A stretch of DNA of 64,000 nucleotides from NCBI GenBank assembly GCA_041320695.1, contig JBGGOQ010000003.1, positions 124,001-188,000 of the forward strand. Direction: 5' to 3'. Position numbers and translations under genes: made by a program. Below the pieces are notes generated by a model. It was not told the DNA's origin. It made no database searches and was given only the letters and a program-made list of their open reading frames with translations. The first letter of the stretch is position 1. Each line of letters begins with the position of its first letter. This DNA is from Caldicellulosiruptoraceae bacterium PP1 (GTDB taxonomy: Bacteria; Bacillota; Thermoanaerobacteria; Caldicellulosiruptorales; Caldicellulosiruptoraceae). Shown piece after piece: positions 6,662-15,905 of the stretch.

Positions 6662-7570
6662 CTAGTATTTATCATATATTAACGGAAAATTTATTTCAAT
6701 TTTACAACTATTATTATAGTATTCATATTTCAATCCATAATTAACACTAGTATATAATTTTATTCTATTGTTTAGATTATCTAATATAAAATTATTAGCA
6801 TTTAATTTTTGAAGATTAATATTTGAATAAACAATTATATTTAATGTATCTTTAAACTTAGATGCTGATATCTTAATAATCTTCTTAATTGGATGCTTGT
6901 TATTTATATTATCAGCAAAAAATCTGGCTATAGGATAAAATATTCCATGCAAAACCATTGCATCTTTTACATCATCATCAACTAAAACAATAATGTCAAC
7001 TAGATCTTTCAGTGTTACTTTATATGAAATAAGTATACTTTCAAATATTGAGGTTTCATATGTAACTTTATTAAATATTCTTGGAGCATCAGCATTAAGC
7101 TCAAGTAAACTAACAAGAGAGTTTGCCATTTTACTAATATCTTTTTCATTATTTTCATCAGCCATATTTTTTATTGTATTAGCTAAACTATAAAATATCT
7201 CTTTGCTTTGGTTGGATAATTCTTTTGATTTTTCACAATCTTCATGTGACTTAATTTTATCTCTAAGCCAATCCAAAAAAGCTTTCATCTCAAAGTAATC
7301 AAAGCAAAATATATCTTTATACTCTTTATCAAATACATCTTTGAAAAAATTATTTATAACCTCAATATTGTTAAAATATCTTAATACTTTGGGTAACAAA
7401 AAAATAACAAAAATGCTCATATTTAAAACTACACTAAAAAATAAACACAAAAATAATAAAAATATATTTTCTATAGTAAGTTTAGAAAATACGAAGAAAA
7501 GAATTAATGCAATTATTGAATTACTTAGCAAAGTGAATTTTAATACATCTTTAATTATTAATTTTTTCAT
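6662..7570 (-). CDS. Unknown membrane protein in the glycosyltransferase operon
   Basis: 302 aa. Two N-terminal hydrophobic helices (about residues 9-30 and 33-58), then about 240 polar, Lys/Asn-rich residues that should face the cytoplasm. No domain or motif recognised. It lies 16 bp after the glycosyltransferase and 16 bp before the LacI gene. The context suggests an accessory subunit for polysaccharide synthesis or its control, but this is inferred from position only. Confidence 0.6.
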   Translation of the reverse strand: MKKLIIKDVLKFTLLSNSIIALILFFVFSKLTIENIFLLFLCLFFSVVLNMSIFVIFLLPKVLRYFNNIEVINNFFKDVFDKEYKDIFCFDYFEMKAFLDWLRDKIKSHEDCEKSKELSNQSKEIFYSLANTIKNMADENNEKDISKMANSLVSLLELNADAPRIFNKVTYETSIFESILISYKVTLKDLVDIIVLVDDDVKDAMVLHGIFYPIARFFADNINNKHPIKKIIKISASKFKDTLNIIVYSNINLQKLNANNFILDNLNNRIKLYTSVNYGLKYEYYNNSCKIEINFPLIYDKY

Positions 7571-7586
7571 TTCAAATCACCAAAAA

Positions 7587-8981
7587 CTATAATTTTTTTC
7601 TTTCAGCTTTTGCCCAGCCTTGTTTTCTAACTACTGCTTCATAAATACCCATAACTCTCCACAAAACAGTTAGTTGTCTATAGCCTAAATTTTCTACCAC
7701 AGCTATTATAACAAGTATAATAAAATCCTTCCAGCCATTATATTTCTTTTCTGAAAGCTCTGAGAATAATACAGATAAAATGGAAATTGCTATTCCATAT
7801 AAAACTTCAACAGCTAAAAAAAACAAAGCAACATTTATATTAATAATTCCAAATATATAAGAAATGGGGACAATAATATATCCAATCAATTCAATTACAG
7901 GTCCTAGTAGTTCAAATATAACTTGGTATGGATATCCAAATAATCCTAACATGCCATATCTTGGATTAAAAAACAAACTTCTATGTTGAAAAACAACTTG
8001 TGCTAGTCCTCTTTGCCATCTCTTCCTTTGCTTAGCTAAATCGCCTAACTTCTCAGGGCATTGTGTCCATACGATAGGATCTGGGACAAATATTACCTTT
8101 GATTTTTTCTTTTTTTCATAAGCAATTTTCTTAAGTCTAACAACTATCTCCATATCCTCGCCTACAGTTTTTGTATTAAACCCGTCTGCCATTATAATAT
8201 CTTCTTTCTTAAATCCTGCAAAAGCACCCGATGCTATAAGTAGAGAACCAATCATCGAAAGCCCTTTTCTTGCAGCCAAGAATGCTCTAAAATACTCTAT
8301 AATTTGAAATCTTGCTATATTTGACTTTGGAACATGAAGCTCTTGAACTTTACCAAAGTTGTCTAACATTGAACCATTTACTATTCTTACAATACCTGAT
8401 ACTGCAACAACCTTATCTGGTTCATCAAAAAAAGGCTGCATTACTTTTGCAATGGAATCCCTTTCAAGTATTGAGTCAGCATCTAATGTACATATGTATG
8501 GATAAGAGCATACGTTAATACCGCAGTTTAATGCATCAGCTTTCCCACCATTAATTTTATCAACAACAATTAAATTATCATACCTTTTTGAATAGTATAT
8601 ACCAATTACATCTTTAGAATCAATTAATTTTCTAAATTTTCGATCAACAATATATAAATTAAATTCATTTTTTAATTTCTCAAGAGTATCATCTTTTGAA
8701 CCATCATTTATAACAACTACCTCAAATTCAGGGTATTCAATTTGTAAAAAGGATTTTACAGCTTTTACTATTGTTTCTTGTTCATTATATGCAGGAACTA
8801 GTAAACTTACTGGAGGAGCTAAATCAGAGGCAATTACTTCAACAATTCTTCCAGCAATTTTATTTCTGATATATACTATAATACCAATCAGAGAGATTAA
8901 TAAAAGGACTACATATATAGTGTTTAAAATTAAAATATACCATGTAACAAATAATGAGAAGTAATTAAAAAATCTTATCAT
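7587..8981 (-). CDS. Membrane glycosyltransferase family 2 (processive polysaccharide synthase type)
   Basis: 464 aa. N-terminal membrane helix (about 14-37), a cytoplasmic GT-A domain, then several C-terminal helices (about 340-440), as in PgaC/IcaA, hyaluronan and cellulose synthases. All processive GT2 motifs are visible: NDGS (D93), DAD at 167-169, GED at 274-276 (usually TED), and QRKRW at 318-322 (QxxRW). It should polymerise a sugar from a nucleotide sugar and pass it through the membrane; which sugar is unknown. It starts directly after the HEAT gene, so the two are coupled. Confidence 0.88.
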   Translation of the reverse strand: MIRFFNYFSLFVTWYILILNTIYVVLLLISLIGIIVYIRNKIAGRIVEVIASDLAPPVSLLVPAYNEQETIVKAVKSFLQIEYPEFEVVVINDGSKDDTLEKLKNEFNLYIVDRKFRKLIDSKDVIGIYYSKRYDNLIVVDKINGGKADALNCGINVCSYPYICTLDADSILERDSIAKVMQPFFDEPDKVVAVSGIVRIVNGSMLDNFGKVQELHVPKSNIARFQIIEYFRAFLAARKGLSMIGSLLIASGAFAGFKKEDIIMADGFNTKTVGEDMEIVVRLKKIAYEKKKKSKVIFVPDPIVWTQCPEKLGDLAKQRKRWQRGLAQVVFQHRSLFFNPRYGMLGLFGYPYQVIFELLGPVIELIGYIIVPISYIFGIININVALFFLAVEVLYGIAISILSVLFSELSEKKYNGWKDFIILVIIAVVENLGYRQLTVLWRVMGIYEAVVRKQGWAKAERKKL

Positions 8982-10217
8982 TTATATCACCAATTCTGGA
9001 TAATTTTCTTTCAGAATATAATAAAAATTATTTTCTAAAGTTTTTAAAGTAAAAATACTTTTGTTATTATCACTTAATTTTTTAAATATTTCTAATGATA
9101 AATCCTTTGATATATCAGGAACTTTGCCTAAATAAGAATTAATTAAAATATTAAAATTATCATTATAATAAAATATTTCAATAATCTTATCTTTTGCAAA
9201 TTTATCTTGAGATTTGTTATAGTATTCAATAAGATTACTAAATATTTTATAGCCATAATTTTTTAATGCATTAAGGCTTGCATCTCTGACGTAGAAAAAT
9301 TTATCTTCTAAACAATCTAATAATACATTTAAGCATGTTGGATTATTTAGTCTACCAAGTGCATATATTGCTCTTAATCTCACATAAAAATGTTTATCAT
9401 TAATAGCTATAGAACAAAGTTTTTTTACATCTGATATATAACCTAATTTTTCTATAACCCTGCAAGCTTTGGCTCTTATTTCTGCATTTGGATAATCTAA
9501 AAATTTCTCAATTATTTTAATTTCATCAATTGTTGCAATTTCTGAAAGAATTATAATGCAGAATAAGATATTATTAACAATATTTGTATTTCTTAATATC
9601 TCAATAATAGGTTTAGAAAGTTTATTTCCCAATAATATAGCAAAGTATTGTATTTTCCTTTGATTAGAATAAGAAAGTTTATAAGCATTTTCTATAATAG
9701 TTTTTATAAATGGGTAATATTTTTCAATATTCTCCATTTTGCTCATTATTATAAACATAGGCTCAGCAATTATACCAATTTCATCAATTTTCCTTTTAAA
9801 AATTGATTTAATAATAGCATCAAGTTCTTCTTCGCTCCCAATAATACTCAAAGTTTTAGCACTCTTTATCCTTTTCCTTTTACTTATACTGTCTAAATTT
9901 TTAATTAGATAATTTATAAAGCCGTCTCTTTTAAAATGTTCATAAAGCCTTTGCTTTTCAATGTCTTCAACCCAATAAAAATCATTAACTATGATATCCA
10001 TAATAAAAATATAATGTTTCTTATCAAAATGGTCTTTCTTTCCATTTTTTATAATAGAATAAATTTTTTCCCTTAATTGATTCTTTATTAATTTAATTCT
10101 TTTTTGATTAATACTTATAATTATTTTATATATAAATAAAATAATAGTAATAATTAGTAATATTAAAATTAAAAATAAAATAAATATTATAACATTTTTA
10201 CTTATTATCTTTACCAT
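8982..10217 (-). CDS. Membrane-anchored HEAT repeat protein
   Basis: 411 aa. An N-terminal hydrophobic helix (about residues 8-33) is followed by a long helical domain. HEAT-like repeats are clearest around residues 230-335 (for example EIRAKACRVIEKLGYI, FYVRLRAIYALGRL, FYVRDASLNALKNYG). HEAT arrays usually bind other proteins. It overlaps the response regulator by 20 bp at its start and abuts the glycosyltransferase at its end. It may act as a scaffold linking regulator and synthase; no catalytic residues are seen. Confidence 0.75.
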   Translation of the reverse strand: MVKIISKNVIIFILFLILILLIITIILFIYKIIISINQKRIKLIKNQLREKIYSIIKNGKKDHFDKKHYIFIMDIIVNDFYWVEDIEKQRLYEHFKRDGFINYLIKNLDSISKRKRIKSAKTLSIIGSEEELDAIIKSIFKRKIDEIGIIAEPMFIIMSKMENIEKYYPFIKTIIENAYKLSYSNQRKIQYFAILLGNKLSKPIIEILRNTNIVNNILFCIIILSEIATIDEIKIIEKFLDYPNAEIRAKACRVIEKLGYISDVKKLCSIAINDKHFYVRLRAIYALGRLNNPTCLNVLLDCLEDKFFYVRDASLNALKNYGYKIFSNLIEYYNKSQDKFAKDKIIEIFYYNDNFNILINSYLGKVPDISKDLSLEIFKKLSDNNKSIFTLKTLENNFYYILKENYPELVI

Positions 10218-10971
10218 TTAATTCACTCCAAAGGTGAAGTATTTCATGAAGCAAGCTAAATTTCAAATTATCATTATATTTATCAAGTATAAGATAAATT
10301 TCTAAGTTTTTTTCTCCAGCATCAATTATTATATATTGTTTTAAATTATCAAATTTATACTCAGCTATATTCTCTATAATATTTATTTCTTCACTTTTAG
10401 GAAAATTATTATTTATAACTACATTGAATTCCTTATTATATCTTTTTATACCAAGCATTCTAAAATTATTAAAGTATTTTTTCATAAAGTTATAAGACTC
10501 TTCAATAACATTTTGCTCTGAAACTAACATAATATTCTTCAAAAAGCTTAATATGTCATTGATTTCCTTTAAAGAAATATATTCTTCTTGCATTTTTAAA
10601 ATAGTTTTCACAAAATAGTATACCTCATTAGTTGAAAATGGTTTTTGAATAATTCCGACAACTCCATATTCATAAGCTTTTGTTCTAATCTCTTTATGAA
10701 AATTTTGTGTTAAAAATATTATTGGAATATGTCTTGTATTATTATCAGTCTTTATTTGTCTAACTAATTCAAATCCACTAATTTTAGGTAAATTAATGTC
10801 AGTTATGATAACGTTTATATTTTCAGTTTTTATTATATCATATGCTTTTTCGCCATCTTCAGCATCATAAACATCATATAAAAAATCTATATCAGTAGTA
10901 TTTAAAAACCTATTTTTTAATATATCTCTTATATATTGATTTTCATCTACAATTAAAATTTTCTTCAACAT
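10198..10971 (-). CDS. Response regulator with REC domain and unknown output domain
   Basis: 257 aa. Receiver domain over residues 1-125: acidic pocket D9-E10, phosphoacceptor D58 (IITDINLP), T88 and K110 (QKPFS). The remaining 130 residues contain no recognisable DNA-binding, GGDEF or other output domain. RBS AGGGGAAGAC lies 7 nt before the ATG. First gene of the glycosyltransferase operon and overlapping the HEAT gene, so its output is probably a protein contact rather than transcription. No histidine kinase is encoded nearby. Confidence 0.88.
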   Translation of the reverse strand: MLKKILIVDENQYIRDILKNRFLNTTDIDFLYDVYDAEDGEKAYDIIKTENINVIITDINLPKISGFELVRQIKTDNNTRHIPIIFLTQNFHKEIRTKAYEYGVVGIIQKPFSTNEVYYFVKTILKMQEEYISLKEINDILSFLKNIMLVSEQNVIEESYNFMKKYFNNFRMLGIKRYNKEFNVVINNNFPKSEEINIIENIAEYKFDNLKQYIIIDAGEKNLEIYLILDKYNDNLKFSLLHEILHLWSELNGKDNK

Positions 10972-11016
10972 AACATTAGTCTTCCCCTAACATTTATATA
11001 AATTATATACTCTTAT

Positions 11017-12234
11017 CTAAAATTTAAATACCACTTTTATACTTTTTTCTCTATTTTTTGATGATGCTGTCTCTATTGCTTTTTTGTATTCATCTATGCT
11101 AAATATATGTGTAATTAGCTTATTATAAGGTATTTTATTTTCCTGAATTAGCTTTAGTGCAAGTTCATATGTTGAAATTTCTTTTCCATCCAATATCTCT
11201 GTGCTATAACAATATGCACCTGTTATTTTAAGTTCTTTAAACCATACAGGTGTAAAATCAATTCCTTTAGGAAAACTAGCTAATCCGACTAAGACATAGG
11301 TTCCTCTTTGTTTTGTCATCCACAAAGAATCTCTTATTGTTTTATTTGAAGCGACACAATCATAAATAATATCAAAACCACCAAGCATAACATTATCACC
11401 AATCATCGGTTTAAAAATCTTTGCATTTGTAATCTTTGCAACATCTTCAAAATAATTTTCAGATGGATATATAATATTATCTGCACCAAATTCCTTCGCA
11501 AGATCTTGCTGAAATTTATACTTTGCTACACAAGATATATTTGCTTTACTTCCTAACTTCCTAAGTGTCCATATAATAAGAAGTCCAATTATTCCTGCTC
11601 CATAAACCAAAACTTTTTGATTATCCTTAGGGAAATTCCTCATAACAGGATGTACTGCAGATGCTAAAGCATCTGTAAGTATAGCTTCTTCATCTTTTAC
11701 CTCATTTGGCACTTTAAGGAGTTGCGATTTATGAGCTATATAATATTCTCCCCATGACCCTGAGGTTGAATTGCATGCACCCATTATAGTTCCAGGTGAA
11801 AGCTTGCCTTCAGTTATATTAAGGCAGGTTGAATACTCATGCTCTTTACAAGACTCACATATATCATCAATCTCTCTCGCATAGCAATCTAAAACTGGAT
11901 CAGCTATAACTCTATCTCCAACATTAAAATCCATTACATTCTTACCCTTTTCAACTATCACACCAAGGTTTTCATGTCCTATAACAAACGGAAAAGATGC
12001 AAAAGGTGAAGTAGAAGGAGAATCATGTAAAAATATTAGATTTAAGTCGCTCCCGCATATTCCAGCAAATTTCGTTTTTATTAGAACATAATCATCAGAT
12101 GGAAGTTTTGGTTTTTCAATTTCTTTTAAGGAAATGCATGAAAAAGGTCCATAAAAATTCTTTTTTGATAGTTTACCTAATGCTAACGTTCTTACATATT
12201 TAGTTATATTTGCGTCAAAAACTATTGCTTTCAT
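11017..12234 (-). CDS. Zinc-dependent MDR family dehydrogenase
   Basis: 405 aa, medium-chain dehydrogenase/reductase. Catalytic-zinc residues are visible in GICGSD and GHEN, and the structural-zinc lobe has four Cys in the stretch from LDCYARE to EYSTC. A GAGIIGLL segment marks the NAD(P)-binding Rossmann fold. It is about 60 residues longer than threonine 3-dehydrogenase, mostly at the N-terminus and in the lobe, so although it follows glycine C-acetyltransferase I do not call it Tdh. The substrate is an alcohol or polyol of unknown identity. A long hairpin separates it from kbl. Confidence 0.78.
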   Translation of the reverse strand: MKAIVFDANITKYVRTLALGKLSKKNFYGPFSCISLKEIEKPKLPSDDYVLIKTKFAGICGSDLNLIFLHDSPSTSPFASFPFVIGHENLGVIVEKGKNVMDFNVGDRVIADPVLDCYAREIDDICESCKEHEYSTCLNITEGKLSPGTIMGACNSTSGSWGEYYIAHKSQLLKVPNEVKDEEAILTDALASAVHPVMRNFPKDNQKVLVYGAGIIGLLIIWTLRKLGSKANISCVAKYKFQQDLAKEFGADNIIYPSENYFEDVAKITNAKIFKPMIGDNVMLGGFDIIYDCVASNKTIRDSLWMTKQRGTYVLVGLASFPKGIDFTPVWFKELKITGAYCYSTEILDGKEISTYELALKLIQENKIPYNKLITHIFSIDEYKKAIETASSKNREKSIKVVFKF

Positions 12235-12254
12235 TTTACTCCTCTCCTTTATTA

Positions 12255-12346
12255 AAAAATAAGGATGTCCTTTTAATAAGAAAATATTTATAAAACTACT
12301 AATAATTGTAGTTTAGATTTAAAATACTAACCATAAGGACATCCTT
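12255..12346 (-). terminator. Long hairpin ending in a T run between kbl and the dehydrogenase gene
   Basis: On the minus strand AAGGATGTCCTT (12346-12335) and AAGGACATCCTT (12272-12261) are perfect 12-nt complements, enclosing a second stem (AAACTAC/GTAGTTT, 12293-12314), and are followed by ATTTTTT. It can end the thioesterase-fhs-kbl transcript; its closeness to the next RBS would also allow attenuation of the dehydrogenase gene. Confidence 0.55.
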
Positions 12347-12356
12347 TAATATTTAA

Positions 12357-13607
12357 TTATATTATGCCATATTTTTTGCCAAGATGCTCTAACACTTCAA
12401 GCGTTCTATCAAGATGTTCCCTTGTATGCCCAGCTGTCAATGAAATTCTAATTCTTGATAACCTTCTTGGAACAGCTGGATAAAACACAGGATTAACATA
12501 TATATTCATTTCATGCATTTCTCTACATATTTCTTTAACTTTCAAATCATCCCCAATAATTATTGGGAATATTGCTGTTTGTTGATTGCCTAAATCAAAA
12601 CCTAATTTTAAGAGATTTTCTCTGAAATAATTAATATTATTCCAGAGATTTTCCCTTAACTCTGGTTCCTCTTCAATAACATTTAATGCTTCAATTAATG
12701 AAGCAGTAGCTTGTGGTGTAGGTGCTGTTGAAAACATATAAGCTCGTGAATAAAAATGTAAGTAATTAACTAATTCTTTATTTGTTGCAATAAATCCACC
12801 AACTGCTCCTAAAGCCTTTGATAATGTACCAGCTACTATATCAACTTTACCTTCAACATTACAATGTTCTGGTGTTCCTTTACCATTCTTTCCTATAACA
12901 CCTGTTGCATGAGCTTCATCAACCATTACAAAAGCTCCATAAGCATGTGCTATCTCAACAATTTGATCTAATGGTGCAATATCGCCATCCATAGAGTATA
13001 CACCATCAACAATAACAAGCTTTGTATTGTATTTATCCTTTACCTTTTTAAGTGTCTTTTCTAATGAATCCATGTTATTATGTCTGAAAAATTCTATATT
13101 AGTATTTCTACAACCATCAATTATACTTGCATGAACATACATATCAAGTATAGCAACATCTTTTTCATGTAACATTGCTGCTATTGTTCCGAGATTTGAA
13201 CCGTATCCACTTGTGTATACTAATGCATCTTCGCAGCCTTTAAACTCTGCAAGTTTTTTCTCAAGCTCGACATGTATATCAAGTGTTCCGCCGAGAAGAG
13301 GAACCGAACCTGCACCAGAACCATACTTTTTTGTTGCCTCAATACCTGCCTTAATGGTTCTTGGATGTTTAGTTAAATTTAAGTAATCGTTCGAAGCCAT
13401 ATATATCATTTCTCTTATTTCACCAGTATATTGGTCTACAACTGTCATTGTTGGACCAGAACCACTTAATGAAACTCTCCTATACTGGTAATGCCTTCTT
13501 TTAACATAATCTTCTTTGTATTCATAAAATTCTTTTGCTAAATCCATTATATTTTTTTCATCACTTTTAACAAAATCTGCTAAACTAAATTTTGTTGTAT
13601 CAATCAT
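12357..13607 (-). CDS. kbl: Glycine C-acetyltransferase (2-amino-3-ketobutyrate CoA ligase)
   Basis: 416 aa, alpha-oxoamine synthase family, PLP-dependent. It links glycine and acetyl-CoA to 2-amino-3-oxobutyrate or runs in reverse in threonine breakdown. PLP Lys is K264 in GTLSKALGAVGG; DEAHATG (residues 230-236) supplies the PLP-contacting Asp and His. ATG at 13607 follows GGAGGTTGTTTTTG. Paralogues such as 8-amino-7-oxononanoate synthase (BioF) have the same fold; the N-terminus and neighbouring one-carbon gene favour Kbl. It lies 23 bp after fhs. Confidence 0.82.
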   Translation of the reverse strand: MIDTTKFSLADFVKSDEKNIMDLAKEFYEYKEDYVKRRHYQYRRVSLSGSGPTMTVVDQYTGEIREMIYMASNDYLNLTKHPRTIKAGIEATKKYGSGAGSVPLLGGTLDIHVELEKKLAEFKGCEDALVYTSGYGSNLGTIAAMLHEKDVAILDMYVHASIIDGCRNTNIEFFRHNNMDSLEKTLKKVKDKYNTKLVIVDGVYSMDGDIAPLDQIVEIAHAYGAFVMVDEAHATGVIGKNGKGTPEHCNVEGKVDIVAGTLSKALGAVGGFIATNKELVNYLHFYSRAYMFSTAPTPQATASLIEALNVIEEEPELRENLWNNINYFRENLLKLGFDLGNQQTAIFPIIIGDDLKVKEICREMHEMNIYVNPVFYPAVPRRLSRIRISLTAGHTREHLDRTLEVLEHLGKKYGII

Positions 13608-13630
13608 CAAAAACAACCTCCTTATAATTT

Positions 13631-15298
13631 TTATGAAATTCCATATATATTCCCTTTTTCATCAATATCAATATTTTCTGCTGAAGGTATTCTTGGAAGT
13701 CCAGGCATTGTCATAATATCGCCAGCTATTGCGACAATAAACTCAGCACCGTTGCTAATTTTCAGTTCTCTAATATTTATTGTAAAATTGTATGGCCTAC
13801 CTAAAAGCTTGGGATTATCAGATAATGAATATTGAGTTTTAGCAATACATACAGGATAATGTGATATCTCTAATTTCTTTATTGTTTCTAAATCTTTTAG
13901 TGCTTTTGTTGAAAACTCAACATCATTAGCACCATAGATTCTTTTTGCAATTTGTTTTATTTTTTCTTCAATTGACATATTTAATGGATATGTGAAGTTT
14001 TTCTTTGTTACATTATTTGAAACTTTTAAAACCTTTTCGGCAAGTTCAATACCGCCTTCTGAACCCTTTGAAAATACACTAGAAATTGCAAATTCAACAT
14101 TTTCTTTCTCACAAAGCTTTTTAATAAGGTCTATTTCCTCATCTGTATCGCTTGGAAATTTATTTAATGCAACAACAACACCTGTATTAAAAGCTTTTAT
14201 ATTTTGAATATGTTTTTTGAGGTTTTCAAGCCCTTTTTCTAATGTTTTCAGATTAGGTTCATTAATCTTATCTAATTGTTGACCACCATGATACTTTAAT
14301 GCCTTAATTGTCACAACAATTACAACAGCATTAGGATATACATCAGCTTTTCTACAAACAATATCAAAATATTTTTCAGCACCTAAATCAGCACCAAAAC
14401 CAGCTTCAACAACAGTATAGTCGCAAAGCCTTGTTGAAATATCCAATGCTAATATAGAATTTGTCCCGTGTGCTATATTAGCAAAAGGTCCCCCATGAAT
14501 AATTGCAGGTGTATTTTCAATAGTTTGAACCAAGTTAGGTTTTATAGCATCTTTTAGTAATGCTGCCATAGCTCCATGTATTTTTAAGTCTTTAGCATAA
14601 ATAGGTTCACCTTGTTGATTAAAAGCAATTAAAATATTTCCAAGTCTTCTTTTAAGATCAGAGATATTTTCAGATAAGCACAGTATTGCCATTACCTCAG
14701 ATGCAACAGATATTATAAAACCATCTTCACGCATTACACCATTTTGTTTTTCACCAAGACCTATTACAATATTTCTTAGTGTCCTATCATTCATGTCTAT
14801 AGCTCTTTTAATTAAAATTCTTTTTGGGTCAATATTTAACTTATTGCCTTGATGAATATGATTGTCTAACGCAGCACATAAAAGATTATTTGCTGTTGTA
14901 ACAGCATGAATGTCACCAGTAAAATGTAGGTTTATATCTTCCATAGGAAGAACTTGAGAATAGCCACCGCCAGTTGCTCCACCCTTTAATCCCATACATG
15001 GCCCCAATGAAGGCTCTCGTAATGTAACAATAGATGAGAAACCCAATTTGTTAATTGCCATTGAAAGGCCTATAGCTGTTGTTGTTTTTCCTTCACCCAT
15101 AGGGGTTGGATTTATAGATGTAATTAAAATGATGTTGTTCTTTTTTTTATTTTTTAGCCTTTCATAAGCATCTAATGATATCTTTGCTTTATATTTTCCA
15201 TAAGTCTCTATCTCATCTTGATTAAGCCCAATTTCTTCTGCAATTTGTTCTATATATTTAAGTTTAACTTCCTTTGCAATTTCTACATCTGATTTCAT
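13631..15298 (-). CDS. fhs: Formate-tetrahydrofolate ligase
   Basis: 555 aa, full length. ATP-dependent formation of 10-formyl-THF from formate and THF, feeding purine synthesis, serine/glycine interconversion and, in acetogens, the methyl branch of the Wood-Ljungdahl pathway. P-loop PTPMGEGKTT at residues 64-73; the EPSLGPCMGLKGGATGGG segment is diagnostic. The ATG directly follows the stop of the thioesterase gene. Together with kbl it suggests an operon for glycine and one-carbon metabolism. Confidence 0.97.
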   Translation of the reverse strand: MKSDVEIAKEVKLKYIEQIAEEIGLNQDEIETYGKYKAKISLDAYERLKNKKKNNIILITSINPTPMGEGKTTTAIGLSMAINKLGFSSIVTLREPSLGPCMGLKGGATGGGYSQVLPMEDINLHFTGDIHAVTTANNLLCAALDNHIHQGNKLNIDPKRILIKRAIDMNDRTLRNIVIGLGEKQNGVMREDGFIISVASEVMAILCLSENISDLKRRLGNILIAFNQQGEPIYAKDLKIHGAMAALLKDAIKPNLVQTIENTPAIIHGGPFANIAHGTNSILALDISTRLCDYTVVEAGFGADLGAEKYFDIVCRKADVYPNAVVIVVTIKALKYHGGQQLDKINEPNLKTLEKGLENLKKHIQNIKAFNTGVVVALNKFPSDTDEEIDLIKKLCEKENVEFAISSVFSKGSEGGIELAEKVLKVSNNVTKKNFTYPLNMSIEEKIKQIAKRIYGANDVEFSTKALKDLETIKKLEISHYPVCIAKTQYSLSDNPKLLGRPYNFTINIRELKISNGAEFIVAIAGDIMTMPGLPRIPSAENIDIDEKGNIYGIS

Positions 15299-15703
15299 TT
15301 AATCACCTGCCAATTTAGAATATGTTTTATTCAAAAACTTTTCCTTCTCTATAATGAAACGTTCATGAAACCCTTCGCCAATCTTTTCTTTTTGATCATA
15401 TGCTTCAACCTTAAACAAAAGTCTTTTTCTATCAACTTCTAACAATTTTGCCTCAATGAATACACTCATCCCAACAGGTGTAGCAGCTAAATGCTTTACA
15501 TCAATCTTTGTCCCAACAGTTGTATATTCATTTGGTAAATGTGCATCAACACAAATCATGGCAGCATGTTCCATATATGAAATCATTGCAGGTGTAGCAA
15601 ATACTTCTAATGTTCCACTCCCATAAAATATTGCAGTATCTTTATTTGATACCACTATTTGCATTGAACTTGTCAATCCAGCTTTTATGTTGTTAAACTC
15701 CAT
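15299..15703 (-). CDS. Hotdog-fold thioesterase, FlK-like
   Basis: 134 aa, single hotdog domain. The FlK-type active-site pattern is present: Thr and Glu in VFATPAMISYMEHAA, and His in DVKHLAATPVG. FlK itself hydrolyses fluoroacetyl-CoA; most bacterial relatives have unknown acyl-CoA substrates. First gene of the fhs-kbl run, preceded by GTGGGGGTTAAAA. Given kbl next to it, a short acyl-CoA substrate is plausible but unproven. Confidence 0.78.
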   Translation of the reverse strand: MEFNNIKAGLTSSMQIVVSNKDTAIFYGSGTLEVFATPAMISYMEHAAMICVDAHLPNEYTTVGTKIDVKHLAATPVGMSVFIEAKLLEVDRKRLLFKVEAYDQKEKIGEGFHERFIIEKEKFLNKTYSKLAGD

Positions 15704-15763
15704 TTTTAACCCCCACTAAAATATATGTTGCACAATTTTGTTCACATTATTAATTATATTTAT

Positions 15764-15792
15764 ATATTAATCCGAAAATTTTTACATGTCAA
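15764..15792 (-). promoter_or_regulatory. Promoter of the thioesterase-fhs-kbl operon
   Basis: TTGACA (15792-15787), 17-nt spacer, TAATAT (15769-15764) on the minus strand. Two copies of ACAAAATTGT (minus strand; 15793-15802 and 15732-15741) bracket it and could be regulator sites. Confidence 0.55.
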
Positions 15793-15820
15793 ACAATTTT
15801 GTGAAAAGAAAGCATAAAGA

Positions 15821-15870
15821 AAGAGGCTGTCTAAGAAAGAAAAATTTCAGCCTCTTGATTTTTTTTTAAT
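15821..15870. terminator. Terminator after hydG
   Basis: AAGAGGCTG (15821-15829) and CAGCCTCTT (15848-15856) pair; an AT-rich run follows on both sides. The same 9-nt arms occur in the rubrerythrin terminator at 56814-56838. Confidence 0.7.
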
Positions 15871-15905
15871 TTTTTAAGTTTTTTATTTGACACCATATAT
15901 TAATT

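Noticed and set aside
11017-12234. Threonine 3-dehydrogenase (tdh) partner of kbl
   Set aside because: About 60 residues longer than Tdh, with a different N-terminus and an unusual zinc lobe, and separated from kbl by a strong hairpin.
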